From NCBI GenBank assembly GCA_037444625.1, contig JBBIMA010000001.1, forward strand, positions 1 through 64,000: a DNA stretch of 64,000 nucleotides. Direction: 5' to 3'. This DNA is from DTHT01 sp037444625. Lineage in GTDB: Bacteria > Acidobacteriota > Terriglobia > Bryobacterales > Bryobacteraceae. The notes under the pieces are model-generated. The model searched no databases. It was not told the DNA's origin and was given only the letters and a program-made list of their open reading frames with translations. Position 1 is the first letter of the stretch; every line of letters starts with the position of its first letter. Positions 44,069 through 52,925 of this stretch are shown here, piece after piece. A program made the translations under genes and the position numbers.

Positions 44069-45184
44069 TCAGACCGGAAACGGGAAGCGCGCCTGCTCGA
44101 TCCCCAGGCCGCGAACTTCAATCCGCGCCAGATCCGCGCTGCCTACCCCCAGCGCTTCCGCCAGCTTCAGGGTGTTGTCGCAACCCCGGAAGGGTGGCAC
44201 GCCCCGACCGGCTTGCGGATCGTAACCCATCACCGCCATAGCCACCGCATCGGTCGAGACCGGGTTCCAGCCCGCGATCAGCAGGCCCGGCTCGACGAAC
44301 TTCAGGCCCCGAATCCACGGGCCCTCGCCCCCGGTCACCGTCTGAATGCCGTCAATCACCGCCAGATCTATCGGGCGCGCCGCCGCCAGCTCCGCCGTGA
44401 TGCGCGGCACGCGATAGCCGTCCGCCCGACTGGATCCCGGATCCAGCTCCTGCGGCGCGCTGCGCGAGGGTCCCCGCCGGCCGAAGTGCAGCACTTCCGC
44501 CCGGCCCTTGCTCGGGTTCTCGTTGGGCTCCTCCCGGCCCGCGTCGTCCCCGTAAATCGAGGCGGGCGTGATGCCGAAGCAGTTCTTCAGCGACAGCGTC
44601 ACGCCGCAGGTGGCGTGGTTCTTGAGCTTGGCCAGGCTCACAAAAACGTCCGTCTCCAGGTAGGCCTGATTCAGATCGTAGGCCGGGAAGATCCAGGCGC
44701 CCGGCGGCGTCTTGAAGCGCGCGTAGCGCCGGCTCTTGCCCAGATTGTTCGTGTTCTCGAACTCGACCGCCGCCGCGGCAGCGGCCAGGGCGCGCACCGG
44801 CCAGCCCGAATCCAACAGATACTCTTCCAGCGGCCCGCCCGAAGCCCAGCAGCTCTCGACCAGCCGCACCCGCCGCGCTCCCGCCTGCCCCATTAGATGG
44901 ACCACCGCCCCCACCACGCGCGGATGCACGTAATGCGTGGCCCCCAGGGGACGGCCCTGGAAACGCAGCGCCGGACTCCCCGTCAGGTTCAGCTTCAGGG
45001 TGACCGTCTTGCCCTTGACCAGCCGCCCCAGGCCTCCCAGTTGATCGAACAACCTGCCCAGCGCGCCCGTCAGGTCCCCGTCGTAACCGGCCGCCTTGCC
45101 GATCGCCACCGGCGCGGCAGGCGGCTCCTTGGCCCGAGCGGCGACCGCGCCGCCCAACACTCCCAGCAGCTCCCTCCGAGTCAT
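44069..45184 (-). CDS. DUF362-family protein, exported
   Basis: 371 residues with a twin-arginine-like leader (MTRRELLGVLGGAVAARA). DUF362 features: VTLKLNLTGSPAL, RVRLVESCWASGG, FVSLAKLKNHATCGVTLSLK and NCFGITPASIYGDD, then PIDLAVIDGIQTVTGGEGPW. The family has no settled function. ATGA overlap with the gene upstream means the pair is made together. A partial, decayed copy of this pair lies at 52.5-53.9 kb. Confidence 0.8.
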   Translation of the reverse strand: MTRRELLGVLGGAVAARAKEPPAAPVAIGKAAGYDGDLTGALGRLFDQLGGLGRLVKGKTVTLKLNLTGSPALRFQGRPLGATHYVHPRVVGAVVHLMGQAGARRVRLVESCWASGGPLEEYLLDSGWPVRALAAAAAAVEFENTNNLGKSRRYARFKTPPGAWIFPAYDLNQAYLETDVFVSLAKLKNHATCGVTLSLKNCFGITPASIYGDDAGREEPNENPSKGRAEVLHFGRRGPSRSAPQELDPGSSRADGYRVPRITAELAAARPIDLAVIDGIQTVTGGEGPWIRGLKFVEPGLLIAGWNPVSTDAVAMAVMGYDPQAGRGVPPFRGCDNTLKLAEALGVGSADLARIEVRGLGIEQARFPFPV

Positions 45185-46545
45185 TGTTTCCAGTCTAACA
45201 ACAGGGCCGCGCAACTGCAGACCCGCTCGATCTCCACCGCCGCCCCTTCCTCGATCCCGTAAGGCGCCAGTTCGCGCTCGGGCTCCTCCGGACTCAGCAG
45301 CCGCACCCGCCCGACGCCGCCCGCCAGGTGCACCGTGATGTTCTCGGCCGGCTGCGAGGTGAAGTTCACCAGGTGCAGCACCGCCCGCTTGCCGTCCGGC
45401 GCCGCCACCAGGTTGGAAAGCATCCCCGAGACGTTGAACAGCCGCGCCCCCAGATTGCGCCGGCCCACCAGCGAATTCACCTCCCGCCAGATCTCGTTCA
45501 ACCGCTCCAGATCCTTGTCCTCCAGCGTGATCCGGTCCCCTTCCGGCATCGGGAACTTCCAGCCCGGCGGCCCCGACAGCAGCACCCCTCCGCCCCGCGT
45601 GAAGCCCCGCAGGATTTCCTTCTGCTGATCGCTCAGCGCCGCCGGGTCCACGTTCACCGCCACCCGCGCACCCCGCAGCGCCTCGCCGCTCAGCAGCCTG
45701 CGCGGCACCGGCCGCACCGGCGCGTGCTTGACCGCGATCATGTCCAGCACGCCGCCCGAAAGCAGCGCGCCGCTGTGCTCGTCCTGGATCAGGGCCAGCC
45801 GGCCGGCGGGCTTCCAGCTTCGCCACTCGCCGTGATCCTCGTAAAACCGCAGGTGCGCGGCGATGCGCGCCCAGGCGGCCAGGGCCTTGGCCTGGCGAGC
45901 GTAAAGCCGGCCCTGAAAGTCCTCGTCCAGCGCCACCACCCAGCGGGCTCCGGCGATGGCCGCATCGGCGATGGCGGCCAGATACCGCTCCACCGGAAAG
46001 ATCGCCTTGGGCGGCGGCCGGTTCCCCATCCAGATCGCCGCCTCGCTCGCCGCCCGCACGTAGCGCAGAAAACCCGTGTTGGTCTCCACCCACGGCCCCC
46101 CGGTGGGCGCAGCATGCACCGCGCCGTCCTCAAAAACCCGGATGCCCGGCCAGAGCCCCTGAGTGGTGCCCACCACCGGCCCGCCTCCCTCCAGCCGCAG
46201 AAGCGCTCGCGGCGGCAACTCGATCAAAGTCAACCCGGCCTGTTCCAGCAATCGCCGCGCCTGCTCGATCGCCGCCGGCTGAAAGGCGCCCTCCAGCACT
46301 ACGCCCGCCAGGCGCAACTCCGCCGCCCGGCGCGCCACCGCCTCCGGCGCCTCCCCCGCCCGCGCCGCCAGCAGAACCGCCAACCCACGCCCAGCGGCCT
46401 CAGCGGCGAACTCCGGCGAGGCCTGCTCGACCAGCAGGCAGTTCACCGGCGTTCCCCTCAGCAATTCCAGGGTCTTCGGGTCCGTCGAACCCCAGCGCGC
46501 CGGGACCCAGGCGGCGGCCCCCACCAGCAGTAGCGCCGGCAACAT
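45181..46545 (-). CDS. Secreted protein paired with DUF362, glutamine-amidotransferase-like fold
   Basis: 454 residues opening MLPALLLVGAAAWVPARWGS, a short signal peptide. GTPVNCLLVEQASPEFAAEA begins the mature part; ARVAVNVDPAALSDQQKEIL followed by RGGGVLLSGPPGWK resembles the beta-galactosidase trimerisation (GATase-like) domain; a beta-sandwich ends it. No catalytic pair is obvious. A TACACT-like box (TACATT) is 7 bases before ATG. Function unknown; context is sugar-related. Confidence 0.65.
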   Translation of the reverse strand: MLPALLLVGAAAWVPARWGSTDPKTLELLRGTPVNCLLVEQASPEFAAEAAGRGLAVLLAARAGEAPEAVARRAAELRLAGVVLEGAFQPAAIEQARRLLEQAGLTLIELPPRALLRLEGGGPVVGTTQGLWPGIRVFEDGAVHAAPTGGPWVETNTGFLRYVRAASEAAIWMGNRPPPKAIFPVERYLAAIADAAIAGARWVVALDEDFQGRLYARQAKALAAWARIAAHLRFYEDHGEWRSWKPAGRLALIQDEHSGALLSGGVLDMIAVKHAPVRPVPRRLLSGEALRGARVAVNVDPAALSDQQKEILRGFTRGGGVLLSGPPGWKFPMPEGDRITLEDKDLERLNEIWREVNSLVGRRNLGARLFNVSGMLSNLVAAPDGKRAVLHLVNFTSQPAENITVHLAGGVGRVRLLSPEEPERELAPYGIEEGAAVEIERVCSCAALLLDWKQ

Positions 46546-46552
46546 ACTTCCT

Positions 46553-46558
46553 AATGTA
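46553..46558 (-). promoter_or_regulatory. -10 box of a probable leaderless mRNA
   Basis: On the minus strand TACATT is followed by 7 bases (containing AGGAAG) and the ATG of the secreted DUF362 partner. A short Shine-Dalgarno-like stretch makes leaderless starting less certain here than at 16.7 or 55.1 kb. Confidence 0.4.
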
Positions 46559-46685
46559 CCCCCCGGGGGACCGGCGCGCCCGGCGGCATTCCCCCCGACG
46601 GGCCCTGATCTGCTCGCGCAGGCCGCCGTCACTCATCCGGGGCGGCTCCGCAAACGCTCCGCTATCATGGGAAGCAGGACCCGCC

Positions 46686-49600
46686 ATGCCGCGTCATCCG
46701 GATGCTACCCTGGGCGTCAATAGCTGGTTGGAGGACGAGCTCCAGCAGCAATACCGCTACGATCCCGCCGCCGTGGACCCAAGCTGGCGGCGAATCTTCC
46801 AGGGCGAAGGCCCGCCCGCGCCCGCCCCGCCGGCCGCCTCCCCACCGCCCCCCGCGATGGCAGCCCCCGAGGGCGAACTGGTTCCCTTGCGCGGCGCCGC
46901 CGCCCGAATCGCCGAAAACATGAACGCCAGCCTTTGGGTGCCTACGGCCACCTCCCAGCGCACCATCCCCGTCAAGGCGATGGACGAGAACCGCCGCATC
47001 ATCCACGAACACCGGGCCCTGCTCGGGCGAAGCAAGATTTCCTACACTCACCTGATCGCCTGGGCCTTGGTGCAGGCGCTCAAACAGTTCCCGGTCCTCA
47101 ACCACGCCTACCTCGAACAGGACGGCCGGCCGTTCCGGCTCGTCCGTTCGCGCATCAACCTCGGCCTGGCGGTGGACGTGGTCGCCAAGGACGGCGGGCG
47201 CTCCCTGCTGGTCCCCAACATCAAGGACGCCGGCGCCATGAACTTCCGCCGGTTCTTCCAGGCCTACGACGAGCTGGTCAGCCGGGCACGCGCCGGCCGG
47301 CTCACCCCGGAGGACTTCCAGGACACCACCATTTCCCTCACCAATCCGGGCACCGTAGGAACGGTGGGCTCGGTCCCCCGCTTGATGCCCGGCCAGGGCG
47401 CCATCATCGCCACCGGCGTGATTGATTTCCCGGCCGAGTACCGCGGCGTAGCCCCCGAGGTGCGCGCCATGTTGGGCATCGGCAAGGTCATGACCCTGAC
47501 CTGCACTTACGACCACCGCATCATCCAGGGCGCTGAATCCGGCATGTTCCTGGCCAGGGTGCAGGCCTTGCTGGAAGGCGAAGACGACTTCTACGAGCAG
47601 ATCTTCGCCGACCTGGGCGTGCCCCACCGCCCGGTGCGCTGGGAGCCCGATCGCCAGGCCTGCCTGCCCGGCGGCGAGCGCACCGCGGAAGTCGCCAAAG
47701 AAGCTGCCGTACTCCAGCTCATCAACGCCTACCGGGTGCGCGGCCACCTGGTGGCGGATCTGGATCCCTTGGGCTCGCCCGCCGGCTACCACCCCGAGCT
47801 GGATCCGGCCACCTACGGCTTGACCATCTGGGATCTGGACCGGCCCTTCATCACCGGCACTCTGGCCGAGGCCCTCGGCCCGGGCGGTCCCCAGCCGGTG
47901 GCCACCTTGCGCGAGATCCTCGAGACCCTGCGCCGCACTTACTGCGGCAAGATCGGCTGCGAGTACATGCACATCCAGATCCCCGAGCAGAAGCGTTGGC
48001 TCCAGCAACGCATGGAGCCGCAGGCCAACCAGTGGCCCTTGGAGCGCGAGACGCGCCTGCGCATCCTGGACCGCCTGCTCGAGGCCGAAGGCTTCGAGCA
48101 CTTCCTGCACGGGCGCTTCGTGGGCCACAAGCGCTTTTCCCTGGAAGGCGCCGAAACCGCCATCCCCATGCTGGACGAACTGCTGTTGCGCGCCTCCGGG
48201 CTGGGCGTCGAGGAGGTCGTCATCGGCATGGCTCATCGCGGCCGGTTGAACGTGCTGGCCAACATCGTGGGCAAGCCGGTCGAGGAGATCCTCTCCCAAT
48301 TCGAGGGAGAGGACCCCGCCAGCATCCAGGGCTCCGGCGACGTGAAATATCACCTGGGCGCCGGCGGCCTGCGCGCCTACCCTAACGGACGCCAGATCGC
48401 CGTCACTGTCGCTCCCAACCCCAGCCATCTCGAGGCGGTGGATCCGGTGGTCGAGGGCATCGTGCGCGCCAGGCAAGACCGGCGCAGCGACCGGCGGCGC
48501 GATCAGGTGGTTCCGGTGCTCATCCACGGCGACGCCGCCTTTGCCGGCCAGGGTGTGGTGGCCGAGACCCTCAACCTCTCGCAACTGGACGGCTACTGGA
48601 CGGGCGGCACCGTTCACCTCATCATCAACAACCAGATCGGCTTCACCACTCCGGCCCGCGAAGCCCGCTCCTCCCCTTACGCCCGCGACGTCGCCCGCAT
48701 GGTTCAACCCACCATCTTCCACGTCAACGGCGACGACCCAGAGGCCTGCCTGCGCGCCGTCCAAGTGGCCCTCGATTTCCGCCAGCGCTTCCACAAGGAC
48801 GTCGTGGTGGACATGTTCTGCTACCGCCGCCACGGCCATAACGAGTCCGACGACCCCAGCTACACCCAACCCATCCTCTACCGCAAGATCCGGGAGCACC
48901 CCTCCGCCGCCACCCTGTACTCCGCCAAGCTCCTCGCCGAGGGCCTCGTCAGCGAAGAGCACATCCGGCAGAAGAAAGCCGCCATCGCCGCGCGTCTGGA
49001 GCAGGCCCACCAACAGGCCCAGCAGGGCGGCGTTCACTTCCGGCTCCAGGAAATCAGCCCCCTGCCGCCCTCGCCCGCCTCTGCCTCGCCGCGCTCAACC
49101 GCCGCCCCCCGCGACCTGCTCGAGCAGGTCAGCGAGGGACTGGCTCGCTTCCCCGACAACTTCCGCCTCCACCCCAAGCTGCACGGATTCCTCCAGCGCC
49201 GCCGTGAGGTCTTCCGCCAGGGCGGCCCCATTGATTGGGCCCTGGCCGAGGCCCTGGCCTTCGGCAGCCTCGTGCTGGAGGGTACCGCCGTCCGCCTCTC
49301 CGGCCAGGACTCCAGCCGCGGCACCTTCAGCCAGCGCCACGCCGTCTTCTACGACTACCAGGACGGGCACGAGTACTGCCCGCTCAGCCGCCTCGCCCCC
49401 CACCAGGCGCCCTTCGACGTCTACGACAGCCTGCTCAGCGAAAACGCCGTGCTCGGTTTCGAGTTCGGCTATTCGATCGCCGACCCCCTCACCCTGGTCC
49501 TCTGGGAAGCCCAGTTCGGCGACTTCGCCAACGGCGCCCAGGTGATCATTGACCAATTCATCGCCGCCGGCGAAGACAAGTGGCGCCAGCCCAGCGGCCT

Positions 49601-50309
49601 GGTCCTGCTCTTGCCCCACGGTTACGAGGGCCAGGGGCCGGAACACTCCAGCGCCCGCATCGAGCGCTTCCTCCAGCTCGCCGCCGACCGCAACATTCAG
49701 GCCGCCTACCCCAGCACCCCCGCGCAGTACTTCCATCTGCTGCGCCGCCAGATGTACGGCGGCCCGGACGGCCGTCCCCTCCGCAAACCCCTGGTCGTCT
49801 TCACCCCCAAGAGCCTGCTGCGCCATCCGCAGTGCGTCTCACGCCTGGACGAGCTCACCGGCGGCGCCTTCCGCGAAGTCCTGCCCGATTCCTCCGCCGC
49901 CGATCCCCAAACGGTCTCCCGCCTCCTGCTGCTGAGCGGCAAGCTCTACTACGAACTGGAAGCCGAACGCCGCCGCCGCGGCGCCTCGCACATCGCTTTG
50001 GTCCGCATCGAGCAGCTCTACCCGTTCCCCCACTCCCAGGTGCAGGAGATTCTGCAAAGCTACCCGCCCTCGGCCCAGGTGGCCTGGGTGCAGGAGGAGC
50101 CGCGCAATATGGGGGCTTTCCGCTTCGTCCACGAGCAGGTCCAGCCGCTGTTGGCCCAGACGCGCCGGCTGCTCGAATACGTCGGCCGGCCGGAAAGTCC
50201 CAGCCCGGCCACCGGCTCCCACAAGCGCCATCTGCTCGAACAGCAGGAAGTCCTCGAGCGGGCCTTCCAGAACCCGCCCGGCTTGGGTAGACTCCGCCGC
50301 GCGGGCTGA
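46686..50309 (+). CDS. kgd: 2-oxoglutarate decarboxylase/dehydrogenase, E2-E1 fusion
   Basis: 1207 residues, arranged like mycobacterial Kgd. A short N-terminal segment (VNSWLEDELQQQYRYDPA) is followed by a Pro/Ala linker, then an E2 succinyltransferase domain ending YDHRIIQGAESGMFLARV near residue 280, and an E1 thiamine-diphosphate part (GMAHRGRLNVLANIVGKP, HGDAAFAGQGVVAET, NNQIGFTTP, CYRRHGHNESDDP). No lipoyl domain is visible. It feeds the TCA cycle from 2-oxoglutarate. The longer frame upstream is unlikely since homology starts here. Confidence 0.94.
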   Translation: MPRHPDATLGVNSWLEDELQQQYRYDPAAVDPSWRRIFQGEGPPAPAPPAASPPPPAMAAPEGELVPLRGAAARIAENMNASLWVPTATSQRTIPVKAMDENRRIIHEHRALLGRSKISYTHLIAWALVQALKQFPVLNHAYLEQDGRPFRLVRSRINLGLAVDVVAKDGGRSLLVPNIKDAGAMNFRRFFQAYDELVSRARAGRLTPEDFQDTTISLTNPGTVGTVGSVPRLMPGQGAIIATGVIDFPAEYRGVAPEVRAMLGIGKVMTLTCTYDHRIIQGAESGMFLARVQALLEGEDDFYEQIFADLGVPHRPVRWEPDRQACLPGGERTAEVAKEAAVLQLINAYRVRGHLVADLDPLGSPAGYHPELDPATYGLTIWDLDRPFITGTLAEALGPGGPQPVATLREILETLRRTYCGKIGCEYMHIQIPEQKRWLQQRMEPQANQWPLERETRLRILDRLLEAEGFEHFLHGRFVGHKRFSLEGAETAIPMLDELLLRASGLGVEEVVIGMAHRGRLNVLANIVGKPVEEILSQFEGEDPASIQGSGDVKYHLGAGGLRAYPNGRQIAVTVAPNPSHLEAVDPVVEGIVRARQDRRSDRRRDQVVPVLIHGDAAFAGQGVVAETLNLSQLDGYWTGGTVHLIINNQIGFTTPAREARSSPYARDVARMVQPTIFHVNGDDPEACLRAVQVALDFRQRFHKDVVVDMFCYRRHGHNESDDPSYTQPILYRKIREHPSAATLYSAKLLAEGLVSEEHIRQKKAAIAARLEQAHQQAQQGGVHFRLQEISPLPPSPASASPRSTAAPRDLLEQVSEGLARFPDNFRLHPKLHGFLQRRREVFRQGGPIDWALAEALAFGSLVLEGTAVRLSGQDSSRGTFSQRHAVFYDYQDGHEYCPLSRLAPHQAPFDVYDSLLSENAVLGFEFGYSIADPLTLVLWEAQFGDFANGAQVIIDQFIAAGEDKWRQPSGLVLLLPHGYEGQGPEHSSARIERFLQLAADRNIQAAYPSTPAQYFHLLRRQMYGGPDGRPLRKPLVVFTPKSLLRHPQCVSRLDELTGGAFREVLPDSSAADPQTVSRLLLLSGKLYYELEAERRRRGASHIALVRIEQLYPFPHSQVQEILQSYPPSAQVAWVQEEPRNMGAFRFVHEQVQPLLAQTRRLLEYVGRPESPSPATGSHKRHLLEQQEVLERAFQNPPGLGRLRRAG

Positions 50310-50318
50310 GGCCCGCGC
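50299..50318. terminator. Hairpin with the kgd stop codon in its loop
   Basis: GCGCGGGC and GCCCGCGC form an 8-bp all-GC stem around the four-base loop TGAG, which contains the kgd stop. It sits at a convergent junction with the GH36-like gene, whose stop lies 4 bases further on. No T tract follows. Confidence 0.5.
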
Positions 50319-50321
50319 CCC

Positions 50322-52400
50322 CTATTCGGGCCGAGCCTCCAGCAGCAGGTGCCGCTGGAACTCGACCTCCAGGGTCGCCGCCGGCCCCCGCACCGTGCCT
50401 AGATCGCGCCCGTTCACGTAATCGCTCACCCGGTAGGCCCGCCGGGACAAGCCCCGCAGTTCAATCCGCCCCTTGTACGCCGGGGCGTAGAAGGCGTAAT
50501 ACATCGCCTCTCCCTTCCGGATCGCATGACCCTCCGGACGGTCGAAGCCGATGTCGTAAAGCTCGCCCAGATACTCGCCCCGGCAGAGCATCTTCTGCCG
50601 GTACAGACCGAGCCACTTCTCGAAGTGCTTCTCCTTCTCGGGCGTCAAGTCGCCCCGGCCCTTGCGCTCTCCGCCCGAGCCGGGCGGCCACCGAAAGTTG
50701 GTCCCGATCACGCCCCCGATGCCCAGCGTCGAAGCGAAGTCCTCGCCGCCGTCGCTCAGCTCGACGTGATCACCGAAATAGGCCGTCCCGTCCCCGTGCA
50801 GCGCCTTGAGCGTCTTGCCCTTCAACCGGATTTGCCAGGAACCGCGCGGATCCGAGGCCACGCTCATGTTCATGTAAGGCAAGGTATGGAAGGCGTAAGC
50901 CGTGCCGCAGGGGCACAGCTCGATGAGCGCCTCCGGCTTGATCCCCAGCGCGGTCTCGTAAATCGCTTTGAAAAACCCGGGCAGAGCCTCGACGGATTCC
51001 TCCGGCCGCGCATGTTTGTGCGCCGGGTTGTAACAGGGCGGCACACCGTTCAGATGTTGCCCGTCCAGCTTGAGACCCTCGTAGTCCCATTCCTTCAGGA
51101 ACTTGACCACCAGCTTGCGATGGTATTCGACCACGGCCGGATCCGCCGGGCACAGGTACCAGGAGTTCCACCAGCTAATGCGCTGCCGCGAACCGTCGGC
51201 ATTCAACAACAGCATCTCGGGATGGTTCCTGAGCAGCTCCGTGTCCGGATCGGCCGCCAGCGGCGCCCACCACAGTTGCGCCCGGAAACCCTCGGCGTGG
51301 AATCTGTCCGCCATGGCGCGCATGTCGGCATCCCCGCCCGGGAACTTGTCCTTCACCAGGAACCAATCCCCCTCGGCCGTCTGCCAGCCGTCATCCAGCG
51401 TGACCCACCCGAAGCCCAGCTTCTTCACCACCGGCAAGGCCCCGTAGATTTGAGCCGGAGTGAACTGCCGCCCGTAGCCCCAGCCGCACCAGATCGGCTC
51501 GAAGGCGCTCTCCGGGGCGGGCCGGAATCGCACGCCCTGTTTCGCCATCACCCGGCTGTAATCCCGCAGAGCCTGAAAGTGATCCCCCTGGTGCACGCCG
51601 ACAAAGCTGCGGTAGGTCTTCAGGCCTGCGCCCGGCTTCAGCACTTGATTCCTCTTTTGGCGCACGGCCAGGCCGGCCCGCCCATCCTTGCCCACCTCCA
51701 CCGGGAGGGAGACCAGCCGGGGCACCATTTCGAGATGGCCTGCCGCCAGACCCGCATCCTTGCGCCAGACGTCCACCACCGGCGTGCCTCCGCCGTAATC
51801 GGTGGCGTTCATGCCCAGGTAGTTTTCCTGCTGGAAACCCGCCCGCAGCGGAAGCACCCAGTCGGGCCGCTTGCTGTAAGAACCCGGCTGGTAGGACCAA
51901 AAAGGCGGCTCGGCCGCCTGCTCCCCGCTTGAAATCCAGTAGTGATGACTGGTCCAGCTCTCCACCGCCAGCTCGGCCGAACCGGTGTTGGTGTACTCGA
52001 CCTCGAAGATGACCAGCCGCGGGAACTCGTCGTATACGGTCGCCCTCACCACCTTCCTCAGCCCGGGAGCGTCGCCCGTCAGAATCACCTGCCGGCCCGC
52101 GCCCAACTGGTCCCGTACCGCCCGCCGCCGCACCCCGCGCAGGGCGAACTCATGGATGTCCCGGCCGCCGGCGCGCAGGTACTCGCTCGGCCGGAACTCC
52201 CCGAGCACCGTCTGCTTGCCGCCGAAGCGGGCCGTGACCCGGCTCTGGAGCTGCCGGTCGAACTCGATCACGATGTTGCGGCCCTCTACGCGCGCGGCCG
52301 GCGCGGCCCCCTGCGCCGGCCCGCAACAAAGCCCGGCCAGAAAACCCGCGGCCAGATACGACCCCACGCCTGACCACTTACTCCGCCGCTGCTCTCGCAT
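50322..52400 (-). CDS. GH36-like alpha-galactosidase, exported
   Basis: 692 residues with a leader (KWSGVGSYLAAGFLAGLCCG). The N-terminal 270 residues form a beta-sandwich. The barrel shows FEPIWCGWGYGRQF, GWVTLDDGWQTAEGDW, the nucleophile strand WDYEGLKLDGQHLNG and the acid/base region MSVASDPRGSW. These match clan GH-D galactosidases (GH36/GH27). The exact linkage is not readable. The start has no ribosome site but a TATATT box 9 bases upstream. Confidence 0.82.
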   Translation of the reverse strand: MREQRRSKWSGVGSYLAAGFLAGLCCGPAQGAAPAARVEGRNIVIEFDRQLQSRVTARFGGKQTVLGEFRPSEYLRAGGRDIHEFALRGVRRRAVRDQLGAGRQVILTGDAPGLRKVVRATVYDEFPRLVIFEVEYTNTGSAELAVESWTSHHYWISSGEQAAEPPFWSYQPGSYSKRPDWVLPLRAGFQQENYLGMNATDYGGGTPVVDVWRKDAGLAAGHLEMVPRLVSLPVEVGKDGRAGLAVRQKRNQVLKPGAGLKTYRSFVGVHQGDHFQALRDYSRVMAKQGVRFRPAPESAFEPIWCGWGYGRQFTPAQIYGALPVVKKLGFGWVTLDDGWQTAEGDWFLVKDKFPGGDADMRAMADRFHAEGFRAQLWWAPLAADPDTELLRNHPEMLLLNADGSRQRISWWNSWYLCPADPAVVEYHRKLVVKFLKEWDYEGLKLDGQHLNGVPPCYNPAHKHARPEESVEALPGFFKAIYETALGIKPEALIELCPCGTAYAFHTLPYMNMSVASDPRGSWQIRLKGKTLKALHGDGTAYFGDHVELSDGGEDFASTLGIGGVIGTNFRWPPGSGGERKGRGDLTPEKEKHFEKWLGLYRQKMLCRGEYLGELYDIGFDRPEGHAIRKGEAMYYAFYAPAYKGRIELRGLSRRAYRVSDYVNGRDLGTVRGPAATLEVEFQRHLLLEARPE

Positions 52401-52409
52401 AGCGCTACC

Positions 52410-52415
52410 AATATA
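52410..52415 (-). promoter_or_regulatory. -10 box for the GH36-like gene
   Basis: On the minus strand TATATT is followed by 9 bases and the ATG. No Shine-Dalgarno lies between, so a leaderless or near-leaderless message is likely. Confidence 0.45.
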
Positions 52416-52484
52416 CCGCCCTCGCGCCGCCCCACCCGCCGCGCGGCGCGGAGCATTACCCGATCGGACCCTCCCGGTAGCGGC

Positions 52485-52925
52485 TCAGCTCCGAAAGCGG
52501 CCTTCCCCTCCCGCCATGCTCTCGACTCCGTCAATGATGGCCAGCTCAATCGGCCGGGCCGCCGCCAGCTCCGCCACGATGCGCGGCACCCGGTAGCCCC
52601 CCTCCCGCGGCGAGCGGGGATCCTTCTCCTGTGGCGCGCTCTTGGGAGGCGGCCGGTGCCCGTAATGAAACATGCCGCGGCCGCCGCGCGGGAACAGGCC
52701 CGGTTCCTCCTCCGGCGCTCCGTCTCCATAAATCGTGCAGGGCGTGATGCCGAAGCAGTTCTTCAGCGACAGCGTCACGCCCGTGGTGGCGTGCTCTTTC
52801 AGCTTGGCCAGCGAAACGAAAACGTCGCAGTCCCGATAAGAGTGATTCAAGTCATAGGCCGGATAAATGTAGCCCCCGCCCGGCACCGGGAACCGCACGT
52901 ACTGCGGCAGCGCGCCACCGCTGCC
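52485..52925 (-). pseudogene. Remnant of a DUF362 gene
   Basis: About 147 codons matching the middle of the intact DUF362 protein at 44-45 kb: IYPAYDLNHSYRDCDVFVSL, KEHATTGVTLSLKNCFGITP, IYGDG and PIELAIIDGVESMAGGEGRF. The first about 150 and last about 70 residues of that protein are missing, and the frame differs from the preceding remnant by one base. There is no leader or start. The divergence (about 60% in the shared core by eye) argues for an old duplication followed by decay. Confidence 0.75.

Noticed and set aside
45192..45197. TAGACT box 7 bases before the DUF362 start
   Set aside because: It lies in the codons of the upstream coupled gene (LLDWKQ), and the ATGA overlap explains translation; kept out of the promoter list.
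46665..49037. A 790-codon minus-strand frame inside kgd
   Set aside because: Exact antisense of conserved E2 and E1 domains with no recognisable motif of its own.
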